This document shows, piece after piece, positions 17,404 through 25,503 of a stretch of DNA of 64,000 nt. Each line of letters opens with the position of its first letter. Position 1 is the first letter of the stretch. The translations under genes and the position numbers were made by a program. The DNA comes from Clostridium sp. cel8 (GTDB lineage: Bacteria > Bacillota > Clostridia > Clostridiales > Clostridiaceae), in the NCBI RefSeq assembly GCF_014050525.1, contig NZ_JACGAG010000008.1:1-64000 (forward strand), given 5' to 3'. The notes beneath the pieces are model-generated. The model saw only the letters and a list, made by a program, of their open reading frames with translations. It was not told where the DNA came from and made no database searches.

Positions 17404-18318
17404 TTAATAAACAGGAGTACATGAATCTGCATACTTAGGATTTTTTCCTACAGTTAATGTAAAGAATAACTCCTTAAGTTTTTTACAAACTTCTCCTTCT
17501 TTTCCTGTTCCTATAACTCTGTGGTCAACTTCAACTACTGGAGTAACTTCCATTGCAGTTCCACTGAAAAATACTTCATCTGATGCATAAAGTTCAGTTC
17601 TTGTAATGCTTCTTTCAACAACCTCAAGTCCGAGTTCTTCTTTTGCAAGTTTAATAACTAAATCTCTAGTTATTCCTTCAAGTATATTATCAGAAGCTGG
17701 TGGAGTTATAAGCTTACCTTTCTTGAATATAAACAAGTTTTCTCCTGGTCCTTCACAAACATGTCCTTCTCTTGTAAGGAATATAGCTTCATCAAATCCT
17801 GCTTCATGTGCTTCAAGTGATGCCAAAGCTGAATTCAAATAAGAAGCTGTAGCCTTTACCCTTGGAGGTATCATGTTGTCCTCAATTCTTCCCCATGATG
17901 TGATTCCAACACTTAGCTCAGATTTTCCAGCATACTTATTAAGAGGCTGACAGTATATAACAACCTTAGGCTCTGCATTTGTAAGGCTTGGTCCGATATC
18001 CTGTGCATCATTGTATATTATAGGTCTTATGTAAGTAGTACATTTAAAGTTATTTTTCTTCAAAAGTTCTACTGTAAATTTGCTTAAATCCTCTACTGTA
18101 TATGGTATATTCAAATTAAGTGTCTTAGCAGACTGAAGCATTCTTGTATAATGCTCTTTGAATTTAAAACCAAATAACTGTTTTTGTTCTTCATCCCAAT
18201 AAGCTCTTATTCCCTCAAAACAACCAAGTCCATAATTAAAAGCCTTACTTCTTATACCTATGCTTACTTCGCTTTCCTCTACAATTTTTCCCTGATAAAA
18301 TACATACGATTTTGACAT
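17404..18318 (-). CDS. ilvE: Branched-chain amino acid aminotransferase
   Basis: This 304-residue fold-type IV PLP enzyme transfers amino groups between glutamate and the 2-oxoacids of valine, leucine and isoleucine. Visible landmarks are the N-terminal GIRSKAFNYGLGCFEGIRAYW, the Schiff-base lysine in RVKATASYLNSALA, and the PLP phosphate-binding CEGPGENLFIFK and LEGITRD segments. The length is normal. GAGGGGG precedes the ATG. It has its own terminator and appears monocistronic; I saw no T-box in its short upstream region. It may connect functionally with the Ile-type T-box dehydrogenase at 57556, but the genes are far apart. Confidence 0.95.
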   Translation of the reverse strand: MSKSYVFYQGKIVEESEVSIGIRSKAFNYGLGCFEGIRAYWDEEQKQLFGFKFKEHYTRMLQSAKTLNLNIPYTVEDLSKFTVELLKKNNFKCTTYIRPIIYNDAQDIGPSLTNAEPKVVIYCQPLNKYAGKSELSVGITSWGRIEDNMIPPRVKATASYLNSALASLEAHEAGFDEAIFLTREGHVCEGPGENLFIFKKGKLITPPASDNILEGITRDLVIKLAKEELGLEVVERSITRTELYASDEVFFSGTAMEVTPVVEVDHRVIGTGKEGEVCKKLKELFFTLTVGKNPKYADSCTPVY

Positions 18319-18432
18319 TAAAAAGCCCCCTCAATTAAATTACAAAATAAATTTTAATATTCTATAATATATATATCATTTATTAATAAATATACCTCTA
18401 TAAAAAAATTAAGTCAATAAATTTTAGAATAT

Positions 18433-18972
18433 TTATGCTTTATGTTTATTTAAAATCTTATAATATAGTAGGTAAAACAAAAACATTCCTATAAGACTTC
18501 CTGTAAAATCTATTAGAGAATCACTTACAAGTGATGTTCTACCTGCTATAAACTGCTGGTGAAATTCATCTGTAACAGCATAAAATAGGCAAATGAACAT
18601 TATATATACTATAGCCTGTTTTCCTTTCAATTTAAACGTAAAAAGCAAAATAGAAACTAAAATGGCAAGTATAAAGTATTCAAACATGTGAGCACATTTT
18701 CTTACAATAAAATTCAACCTTTCTTGCCTATTATCTGGAATTTCAAAAACTTTTTTAAATTTTGTTTCAATAGAACTCTTATTAAAAATTTTTATTTTAC
18801 TAGATTGACTTTTAGATTCTACTTTGTTTTCAAGTATTTTATTTTTAATGTTTTTAAGATTATTTAAAATACTATAACTTCTCTTATTTGACACATTTCC
18901 ACTATTGGAGGAGTTGTAAAATATAAATCCCATCCATATAAAACAAATTAAAATTAAAGCTACCTTTTTGAT
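18433..18972 (-). CDS. VanZ-like membrane protein, probably with an AUC start
   Basis: The VanZ-like core is clear: VRKCAHMFEYFILAILVSIL, then AVTDEFHQQFIAGRTSLVSD and a final membrane helix. The first ATG in frame (18933) has no ribosome site and would cut the first membrane helix. The frame continues upstream as KKVALILICFIWMGFIFYNS, the usual VanZ N-terminus, to an ATC codon at 18972 with AAGGTGAT three bases upstream. No ATG, GTG or TTG is available there. The product would have 179 residues and about four membrane helices, with a longer loop than usual (residues about 25-75, Lys/Ser/Asn rich). VanZ gives low-level teicoplanin resistance in enterococci; the role of chromosomal homologues is unclear. 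Confidence 0.8.
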   Translation of the reverse strand: MKKVALILICFIWMGFIFYNSSNSGNVSNKRSYSILNNLKNIKNKILENKVESKSQSSKIKIFNKSSIETKFKKVFEIPDNRQERLNFIVRKCAHMFEYFILAILVSILLFTFKLKGKQAIVYIMFICLFYAVTDEFHQQFIAGRTSLVSDSLIDFTGSLIGMFLFYLLYYKILNKHKA

Positions 18973-19059
18973 TATATCACCTTCTCATTTAACCAAATTT
19001 ATACTATTATATCATAATTTAAAATTAACATAAATTAACTATTTATTAAATTAAAGTAA

Positions 19060-19103
19060 ATATATAAAAACATGAGTAAGACAATTTAATTATCTTACCC
19101 ATA
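19060..19103 (-). terminator. Terminator of the SLAP-domain gene
   Basis: A 10-bp stem with one mismatch (GGGTAAGA against TCTTACTC on the minus strand) is followed by TTTTTATATATTT. It lies about 30 bases beyond the stop. Confidence 0.6.
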
Positions 19104-19134
19104 CTTTAAAAATATATCAGATTTTTATATTCTA

Positions 19135-19980
19135 TTATTTTCTGTCAACAAGCTTATAAGCCACAGACCAACCTTTAAGTTCCTGAGCTTTTTCAGGACG
19201 CACATTAGTTTCAAATGCAAAGTTGCAAAGTCTTGCCCTATATGGACTTACAGTAAAGTTTTTAAGTTCAAATTGTCTTGACTGAAACACTATATTTTTT
19301 TCATTTAACACTGTTAAAGGCATTTTACTTAAAGTAATAGGCTTAGGTGCAGCATTTCTCATAACGCAAGTAACAAGCACCTTTCCATCTTCTTGAATTC
19401 CTATACTGAAAGTTGATATACTAAATTCTCCTTCTTCAAGTTCTGGCAATCCTTCAAGAAAGTTGTCAAGAACTTTTCTATCTTTCTCATCTAAATTTTC
19501 AGGTAATCCTTCAAAGCTTGGCCTAACTCTTGTAGTTATTTTAAATGTTCCGCTTAAAGCTATTTCCCAATCCTCAGGTATAGTGTCCACTTTCACATTT
19601 TTCTTATCAAAGTATACTTTTATAGGTCTTACAGAATAAGGAGGAAGCTTTCCAAGTCCTCTAAGATCAAAAGTTTGTACTCCAAGTATTTCACCCTTTG
19701 AATTCTTTATTACAAGAGGAATATCCTCTAAGTTCAAATTTTCTGAAACTCCATTTCTAACATATATCTTTGATTCAAACTTTTCACCTACATCATATAA
19801 ATAAACTGCTGAAATGTTTAGTTCTCCATCTTTTATAGGTGGAAGTTCTTTTATCTCATCTTCCAAAATTTCCTTATGTACATCTGAAATTACAACATCA
19901 TCTTTTTCCAGAAGTGACAATTTTGTCGAAACATATTCGCTTTTATTATTTTGTGAATCTTTTTCTACCTTCTTAACCAT
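19135..19980 (-). CDS. SLAP-domain protein (accessory Sec / S-layer associated family)
   Basis: The product has 281 residues from the ATG at 19980, which has GGAGGG four bases upstream; a frame to 19992 starts inside that ribosome site. Two copies of an about 110-residue beta-sandwich repeat are visible, each beginning with a 'GE(L/F)(N/S)IS' strand (GELNISAVYLYDVGEKFESK at about 55 and GEFSISTFSIGIQEDGKVLV at about 190) and ending in 'PPYSVRPIKVYF' or 'SPYRARLCNFAF'. This is the duplicated SLAP domain of the accessory-Sec S-layer assembly family. No signal peptide is visible, so it is probably cytosolic. A secA2 gene is not in the window. Its place beside S-layer genes fits a role in their export. 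Confidence 0.75.
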   Translation of the reverse strand: MVKKVEKDSQNNKSEYVSTKLSLLEKDDVVISDVHKEILEDEIKELPPIKDGELNISAVYLYDVGEKFESKIYVRNGVSENLNLEDIPLVIKNSKGEILGVQTFDLRGLGKLPPYSVRPIKVYFDKKNVKVDTIPEDWEIALSGTFKITTRVRPSFEGLPENLDEKDRKVLDNFLEGLPELEEGEFSISTFSIGIQEDGKVLVTCVMRNAAPKPITLSKMPLTVLNEKNIVFQSRQFELKNFTVSPYRARLCNFAFETNVRPEKAQELKGWSVAYKLVDRK

Positions 19981-20206
19981 ATTTCCCTCCATTTATCGAT
20001 TTGCTTTCTACAACATAATTGAAATTATTATACTCTCTATGACATACAACTGTCTTATAAATTTTTACATAAATACTATAACTACATTATACTATAACAA
20101 ATTATTTTATTCTATATGATTATGAAAATGGGAGAATGTTAACATATATGTAACATAGAAATCATATATAATAAATGGTATAATAATCTAAAAAGGAGGG
20201 AAAAAC

Positions 20207-21934
20207 ATGCCAAAGTCAATAAAAACATACTTTATTCCTCTCTGTTTAATCTTGTTTCTTATAGGCTTATCAAGAATAAATCTATTTAAAGTTAAAGCTT
20301 CTAGTCCTATCTACTCAATTACAAAGACAGATATAGAAGCAGACAGCATATATCCCTTTCAAAATGGAATTTCTAAAATAAAAAAAGACAATTTATATGG
20401 TCTTATAAACACAGAGGGGAAAATGATAGCAAGTCCACAGTTCACTTCTATTTCAGATTTTAAAAATGGATATGCAAAGATTGCAAAGGGTTCTAAGTTT
20501 GGAATTATAGACAAAAATGGAAATATAATTATAAAACCAATATATGACGATGTAACCTACTTTGCAAAAGAAAATATTGCTGCAGTAAAAATAAATTCAA
20601 AATGGGGAATTGCAAATAGCAATGGTACAATTATTTTAAACCCAAGATTTGATTTTATATATGATTTTCAAGATGGATTTTTAAAAGTTAGAGAAAATAA
20701 CAAATATGGATTTTTAAACTCTAAGGGAAATATATTTTTAATTCCAAGTTTTCAAGATGCCAGTGACTTTCAAGATGGGTACGCATCAGTAAAATCAGGT
20801 TCTACATGGAAGCTTGTAGATGAAAATGGAAATTTTCAATACCTAGGCTTTGATGAAATGAAACAGCCTTCAAAAGGTATTGTACCTGTTGAAAAAAATA
20901 AAAAGTGGGGAATTGTAAAAACAGATGGAACCGCTTTAACACCTCTTAAATACGATGACATATCATTTTTAAACAGCAAACTTATAAAGGTAAAGGATTC
21001 AGGAAAATGGGGAATAATAGACTACTCAGGAAATGAAATACTGGGCCCACAGTTTGACAGTATAACAGCTACAGATGGGGAAATGTCACTTATAGTTAAA
21101 AGCGGAAGATATGGGGTTATTGATTCCTCTGGGAAAATATTAGTAGAACCAAAGTACAGCTTTATAGATAATTACAGAGAAGGAAAGGCAATTGTTATAT
21201 CATTAAGTGGAGATTACGGATTTATAGACAGCTTGGGAAATGCTACAATGAAATCAGAGTTTGACAATATATATGCCTTTCATAATGGCCTTGCAAGAGT
21301 AGAGAAAGATGGCAAATTTGGCTTTATAGACGAAAATGGAAAAACGGTTATAGAACCTACATTTGATATGGCATACGACTTTACTGAAGGCTGCACCTGT
21401 GTACGCGAAATCACTGGAGCTTTAAATGACAGAGATCCTGATACAGTAGAAAAGTATGTAAAGTGGCGTTATATAGATACATTGGGTTCATCTCTAATAA
21501 ATCAAGACTTCAACAGTGCCACAAACTTTGATAAGGAAACAGCTCTTGCTCTAGATGATGGAAAATGTGTAATAATAAAGATGTCAAATATAAAGACACT
21601 TTCAGATAAAGAAACAAAGGATCCATATAAAGCATGGGAAATACATTTTAATAAGCCCTTAAATGATAAAACTGAAAAAGATAGTGATGACAATATAATA
21701 GAAAGTATAGATATGACAATGCAAAACAATATAGAAGTTAAAGATGAAAATGGAAATTACAAAGATGTATCCTTTGAATTTAAAAGTCCAAATACTATAG
21801 TAATAAATCCTCCTTTTAATGGATATGAAAAGAATACAGAATATACAATAATTATACTTGATAATATAGAAAGTACATCTGGAAAAAAGCTATCTTTTCC
21901 AATTACTAAGATGAATTTTAAAGTTTTACCATAA
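20207..21934 (+). CDS. Exported WG-repeat protein with C-terminal Ig-like domain
   Basis: This 575-residue protein begins with a signal or anchor helix (about 8-25). About ten WG repeats follow (roughly 45-450), each around 35-45 residues with the pattern 'K-x-GxI(D/N)xxG'; examples are KFGIIDKNGNIIIKPIYDD, KWGIIDYSGNEILGPQFDS and KFGFIDENGKTVIEPTFD. The C-terminal about 95 residues (AWEIHFNKPLND, then NTEYTIIILDNIESTSGKK) form an SbsA-type Ig-like domain similar to those in the S-layer proteins of this window. WG repeats are thought to form beta-propeller-like scaffolds; the function is unknown. GGAGGG precedes the ATG. The likely location is the cell surface. Confidence 0.85.
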   Translation: MPKSIKTYFIPLCLILFLIGLSRINLFKVKASSPIYSITKTDIEADSIYPFQNGISKIKKDNLYGLINTEGKMIASPQFTSISDFKNGYAKIAKGSKFGIIDKNGNIIIKPIYDDVTYFAKENIAAVKINSKWGIANSNGTIILNPRFDFIYDFQDGFLKVRENNKYGFLNSKGNIFLIPSFQDASDFQDGYASVKSGSTWKLVDENGNFQYLGFDEMKQPSKGIVPVEKNKKWGIVKTDGTALTPLKYDDISFLNSKLIKVKDSGKWGIIDYSGNEILGPQFDSITATDGEMSLIVKSGRYGVIDSSGKILVEPKYSFIDNYREGKAIVISLSGDYGFIDSLGNATMKSEFDNIYAFHNGLARVEKDGKFGFIDENGKTVIEPTFDMAYDFTEGCTCVREITGALNDRDPDTVEKYVKWRYIDTLGSSLINQDFNSATNFDKETALALDDGKCVIIKMSNIKTLSDKETKDPYKAWEIHFNKPLNDKTEKDSDDNIIESIDMTMQNNIEVKDENGNYKDVSFEFKSPNTIVINPPFNGYEKNTEYTIIILDNIESTSGKKLSFPITKMNFKVLP

Positions 21935-21967
21935 AATTAGGAACTGCATTTTGCAGTTCCTAATTTT
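21934..21967. terminator. Bidirectional terminator
   Basis: A near-perfect palindrome (AAATTAGGAACTGCA against TGCAGTTCCTAATTT), with A and T runs outside it, lies between the convergent WG-repeat gene and the 22.0-kb gene. Confidence 0.9.
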
Positions 21968-21970
21968 TAA

Positions 21971-22357
21971 CTATTCAATTTTTACATTTGCTATGTTCTT
22001 GTCATTCTTTACAGCCATAACATTTACTGGCATATTCTTGTATTCTTCTTTCAATTCCTTTGCATATTTATTTGCAAGTGCTTTGGCGTCAGCATCGCTG
22101 ACATCATCCTTTACAATCATAGTTGCCACTACTTTGTTGTCTTGCACATAAACCTTACCATTTGTTAATATCTTTTCCTCTTTAAGTTCAGCAGTCTTGT
22201 CCTCATTAACTTTTATGTCTGCCGGTTCTTCAGTTTTTGAAGCCTGCTTAGTACTATTATTAGACTTGTTTGCAAAACTATACCCAACAAAACACAAAAT
22301 TAAAACTGCAATTACTACTGATATTATTTTAAGCTTTTTCGAATCAACCTTCACCAT
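21971..22357 (-). CDS. Membrane-anchored hypothetical protein with extracytoplasmic domain
   Basis: The product has 128 residues from the ATG at 22357; GGGAG lies upstream at a suitable distance, whereas the GTG at 22363 is too close to it. A single N-terminal anchor (IISVVIAVLILCFVGYSF, about 11-28) is followed by a low-complexity charged linker rich in Lys, Glu and Thr (about 30-65). A small alpha/beta domain ends the protein (KVYVQDNKVVATMIVKDD, then helix SDADAKALANKYAKELKEEY, then VMAVKNDKNIANVKIE). I recognise no family. The gene follows the TolC-like pair in the same orientation after a 113-base gap, so it could be a distal member of that transcript. Confidence 0.7.
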   Translation of the reverse strand: MVKVDSKKLKIISVVIAVLILCFVGYSFANKSNNSTKQASKTEEPADIKVNEDKTAELKEEKILTNGKVYVQDNKVVATMIVKDDVSDADAKALANKYAKELKEEYKNMPVNVMAVKNDKNIANVKIE

Positions 22358-22470
22358 AAACACTCTCCCTACATGAGCTAAATATTTAGTTTATTTTAAC
22401 AAACCTATTTTAACACATATTAGTATATTTACTAGGGCTTATTTTAACTTTTAATAAAAACTTAAAATAA

Positions 22471-23631
22471 TTATTTTGTAAGGTCATACTGAAACTTTTC
22501 AGCTGCAACCATATAGTTGTTTTGAGCATTTCTCAAATTTATCTTCTCACTTTCAAGAGAAAGTTTTGCAGAATCTGCTTCAATACTCAAAGCCGTACCT
22601 TCCTTAACTTTTGCAAGAATTGTATTGTAATTTGCACTTGCACTTTCAACTTTTGCAATTTCTGTATTCACAGTATCTTCAAGATTTTTTAAGTTATAAT
22701 AACTATTCCAAAGACCTATCTTTGTATTAAGTTCTGTATCATAAAGGCTGCTCTTTAAATTTTCAATACTTAACCCTGTGCTTACCTCTCCTGTAGCATC
22801 GTTGTATGAATATCTTCTATATATATCCTTTTGAATTTCAAGTATTGCAATATTATTATTTATTTTTTTCAAGTTATAACTTTGTTCTACGGCATTTTCA
22901 ATTTTATCTTGAATATCACTGTCATCATATTTTGAATATGTCTTTTCCGTTGGTACAAGAGTTAAATCACTATCAAGATCCATATTTATTGCCTGCTTTA
23001 TACTTAAAAGATCTTGCTCTAGTTGTGCCTTTGGCGCATTTAAACTTGCCATAAGTTGACTCTTTTGCACATTCAAGCTATTGAGTTGAGTACTTATTGC
23101 AACTCCCTGATCTATTTTTGCTTTCATAATTGAAATTTGATTGTCTACATTTTCTATCTGCTTATTTATAATATCTATCTTATCTTGACAGCTAAGTGCA
23201 TCCATATATTTCTGTTCAACATCGAACTTTATATCATTTAAAAGTGTATCTCTATCATTTTTTGCATCATTTATGTTCTGCTCATCTTTCTTTGGCAAAA
23301 CATCAGTTTGCAATTTCACAGTTACATACTGTCCTCTTGGATAGTTTACTTCACTTGTACCACTATTATTTATAAGTTCTGCATTCATCTTATCTCTGTC
23401 AAATTGTTTTTGATAAAGAGATATTTTAGCATCAGCTGCTTTTACTTTTACATTATTTTTTTCTATATAAGAAAGTACCTGATCAAGGCTAAGAGTTTGA
23501 CTGCCTATTATAGATACAGTAGTTGGAACTTCAGTATTTGAAGTTGCCTGAGCATTTGAAGCTGCAAAACAACTTGTATTTATAGCAAAAGCCAAAGCTA
23601 CAGAAGCTACTACGCTAAATTTTCCTTTCAT
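22471..23631 (-). CDS. TolC-like exported coiled-coil protein, second of pair
   Basis: The product has 386 residues from the ATG at 23631, with GGGAGGT six bases upstream. The signal peptide (FSVVASVALAFAINTSCFA) is cut near residue 25. The mature protein is almost all helix with long heptad patterns (about 75-240 and 290-385). It carries the paired-helix arrangement of outer-membrane efflux (OEP/TolC) proteins, including 'LSLDQVLSYIEKNNVKVKAA' near the start and 'GTALSIEADSAKLSLESEKI' near the end. It is shorter than Proteobacterial TolC (about 430-490). The organism is monoderm, so it cannot form an outer-membrane channel; a cell-wall or S-layer spanning role is an inference. It lies 20 bases after a paralogue in one operon. 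Confidence 0.78.
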   Translation of the reverse strand: MKGKFSVVASVALAFAINTSCFAASNAQATSNTEVPTTVSIIGSQTLSLDQVLSYIEKNNVKVKAADAKISLYQKQFDRDKMNAELINNSGTSEVNYPRGQYVTVKLQTDVLPKKDEQNINDAKNDRDTLLNDIKFDVEQKYMDALSCQDKIDIINKQIENVDNQISIMKAKIDQGVAISTQLNSLNVQKSQLMASLNAPKAQLEQDLLSIKQAINMDLDSDLTLVPTEKTYSKYDDSDIQDKIENAVEQSYNLKKINNNIAILEIQKDIYRRYSYNDATGEVSTGLSIENLKSSLYDTELNTKIGLWNSYYNLKNLEDTVNTEIAKVESASANYNTILAKVKEGTALSIEADSAKLSLESEKINLRNAQNNYMVAAEKFQYDLTK

Positions 23632-23651
23632 TATTCTACCTCCCATATATT

Positions 23652-24779
23652 TTAATTCAGTTTAGACGTATCATATCCCTCATTACAAGCTAAATTTAGC
23701 TTATGCTGAGCAAGCCATATTTCCCTTTCAGCTGCTTTAACTGTATTTTCTGCCTCTTTCAATTTTATAGCTTCAGATTGAAAGTCTATTCTACTTATAA
23801 CTCCTACATTATACTTTGTACTTGCCATATTGTAATTTATCTTTTCAAGTTCAAGAGCATCTTTTTTAGACTGAAGTGTTTTTGCCTTTACTAACACATC
23901 ATTGTATAGGCTATTTATTTCAGGTATTATGTCCAATTTTGCAATTTCAAGACTATCTTTTGCGTTATCAAGTTTTGCCTGTGCAAGTCTACGTGGAACG
24001 GACTGAGTATCTGGAAAAACCGACCTTGTTATGTTATATTCAAACTTTTGTAGTTCTATATTTTCCTCACCTATTAAAATTTCCGCTCTTTTTGTAAGTG
24101 CATCATTTAAGTAATCCTTATAACTTCTTATGTAAGGATCTTCAGTAAGCTTATCTCTTAGTAGCACATCATATTTTTCATATATATCTCTTCCTAGTGT
24201 TTTATTCATATTTATAACGCAGAGATCATACTGCCTCTCAGCCTTTTCAAGAGCAGCCTTTTCACTATAATAATCTGCCTCTGCCTGCTTTAATTGGGCA
24301 GGTGATATTGTACCAACATCAAGTTTTACTTTAGAACTATCATACTTATCCTGTGCATTTTTAAATTTCTCTTTTTCAAGGTCAAGATAATCCTTTGCAT
24401 TCATAAGTGAAATGTACTGAGTATATGCAGATATTTTCACTTCATTTTCAGCTACAGTCTTCATCTGAGTGTATTTATATTCATCAAACTTATCTTCTCT
24501 AGGCTTATTTGCAATGTTTTCCATAATAGAAAGCCTTGTATACTTGTCCAAATTAGGTGTGTCCAATTGATCTCCATAGCTTCCTGTTTTTTTAATATCC
24601 GAAGTATAGGAATTTTCTGCCTGTTTTATAGAAATATCTATACTCTTTATCTTGTAGGAACTAGTTATAGCAGAATCTATGGAAGCATCTATATCAAGAG
24701 TATTACCACTTGCCAAAACTGCCGTATTTGAAAAAAGAGCAATGCAAGCTGCAATTGTTGTGATTTTTAGTTTGTTCAT
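23652..24779 (-). CDS. TolC-like exported coiled-coil protein, first of pair
   Basis: This 375-residue protein has a signal peptide (ITTIAACIALFSNTAVLASG, about 5-24). The mature part is a repeated pair of long helices (about 30-215 and 220-370) with TolC-family signatures, such as 'DVGTISPAQLKQAEADYYSE' at the first turn and 'NVGVISRIDFQSEAIKLKEA' at the equivalent second turn. Those two segments show the internal duplication of the TolC protomer. It lacks a recognisable beta-barrel insert and is about 100 residues shorter than TolC. It leads the operon with the next TolC-like gene. Partners may be membrane-fusion proteins such as those at 58.9-60.5 kb, but that is unproven. Confidence 0.78.
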   Translation of the reverse strand: MNKLKITTIAACIALFSNTAVLASGNTLDIDASIDSAITSSYKIKSIDISIKQAENSYTSDIKKTGSYGDQLDTPNLDKYTRLSIMENIANKPREDKFDEYKYTQMKTVAENEVKISAYTQYISLMNAKDYLDLEKEKFKNAQDKYDSSKVKLDVGTISPAQLKQAEADYYSEKAALEKAERQYDLCVINMNKTLGRDIYEKYDVLLRDKLTEDPYIRSYKDYLNDALTKRAEILIGEENIELQKFEYNITRSVFPDTQSVPRRLAQAKLDNAKDSLEIAKLDIIPEINSLYNDVLVKAKTLQSKKDALELEKINYNMASTKYNVGVISRIDFQSEAIKLKEAENTVKAAEREIWLAQHKLNLACNEGYDTSKLN

Positions 24780-24916
24780 TTTTTCCTCCCTTCAAAATTC
24801 AAATTGTTTCTATACTAACATTTACAAGGTAATTTTACCATAAACCTAAGTTTATTTCCACCAAAACATATATATGCCTACTAAACCTCTTGACCCATAG
24901 ATAATTTGCTGTTTTC

Positions 24917-25360
24917 TTATTTCAAAGCTTTTATAGTTGTAAGCTGATATCCTCTAACTTCATTGTACTTAAATCCATATAAATATTTAAAAGTCTTTAT
25001 AGAACTATTTCCATTTTGGGTTATTTTATAGACTTCAGTTGTAGTTATAGTTCCAGATTTGTTATCGTCTGATATAGTATAAGATTCCAGGCTATATGAC
25101 ATTATAGATTCTCTTATTCCACTATCATGAGTATTTTGAATATACTTTAATTGCTCATTATACAGACTACTCCCAGGATATAGGTACTCCTCCACATAAT
25201 AAAAATCTCCATATTTTATAGAATAGCAAAATCCTGTTGTGTAATTGCTTATAAGATTTTTCAGTTGATTTTCTATGCTGTTTAATTCATATTCAGAATT
25301 ACTAAATCTCAAATCAAAGTATTATAAAAAAAATAAGATAATATATCCAATTTTCTTCAT
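24917..25360 (-). pseudogene. Small exported protein related to TcaA/YvbJ C-terminal domains, probably broken by a stop codon
   Basis: An open frame of 131 codons from TTG 25312 encodes an NTF2-like domain of the kind at the C-terminus of TcaA/YvbJ membrane proteins (IENQLKNLISNYTTGFCYSI, then DFYYVEEYLYPGSSLYNEQ). The TTG has no ribosome site. In the same frame upstream lies ATG 25360 followed by a hydrophobic start MKKIGYIILFFL, then a TAA at 25324-25322, then YFDLRFSNSEY leading into the domain. A single nonsense change would explain this. It may be a recent pseudogene, or it may be translated at low level from TTG. It has no clear operon partner. Confidence 0.55.
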
Positions 25361-25462
25361 TTTTATTCATATTTCTTAATTATTCTACAAAAAATTCATA
25401 ATTCCTTCCTATTTTTTATAATTTATTAATTTTTTTTAACATAATTACACACAATTACACAC

Positions 25463-25493
25463 AAAAAAAGAACCGCCATTTAAGCGGTTCTTT
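25463..25493 (-). terminator. Terminator of the 1,098-residue CWB2 gene
   Basis: The 10-bp stem AAAGAACCGC / GCGGTTCTTT has a seven-base loop and is followed by a T run on the minus strand. It starts 11 bases after the stop. Confidence 0.92.
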
Positions 25494-25503
25494 ATAAACA
25501 AGT

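Noticed and set aside
25398..25470. Repeats of ACACAATTACACACA near 25445 as a regulatory array
   Set aside because: Only two imperfect copies next to a terminator in AT-rich sequence; not distinguishable from chance.
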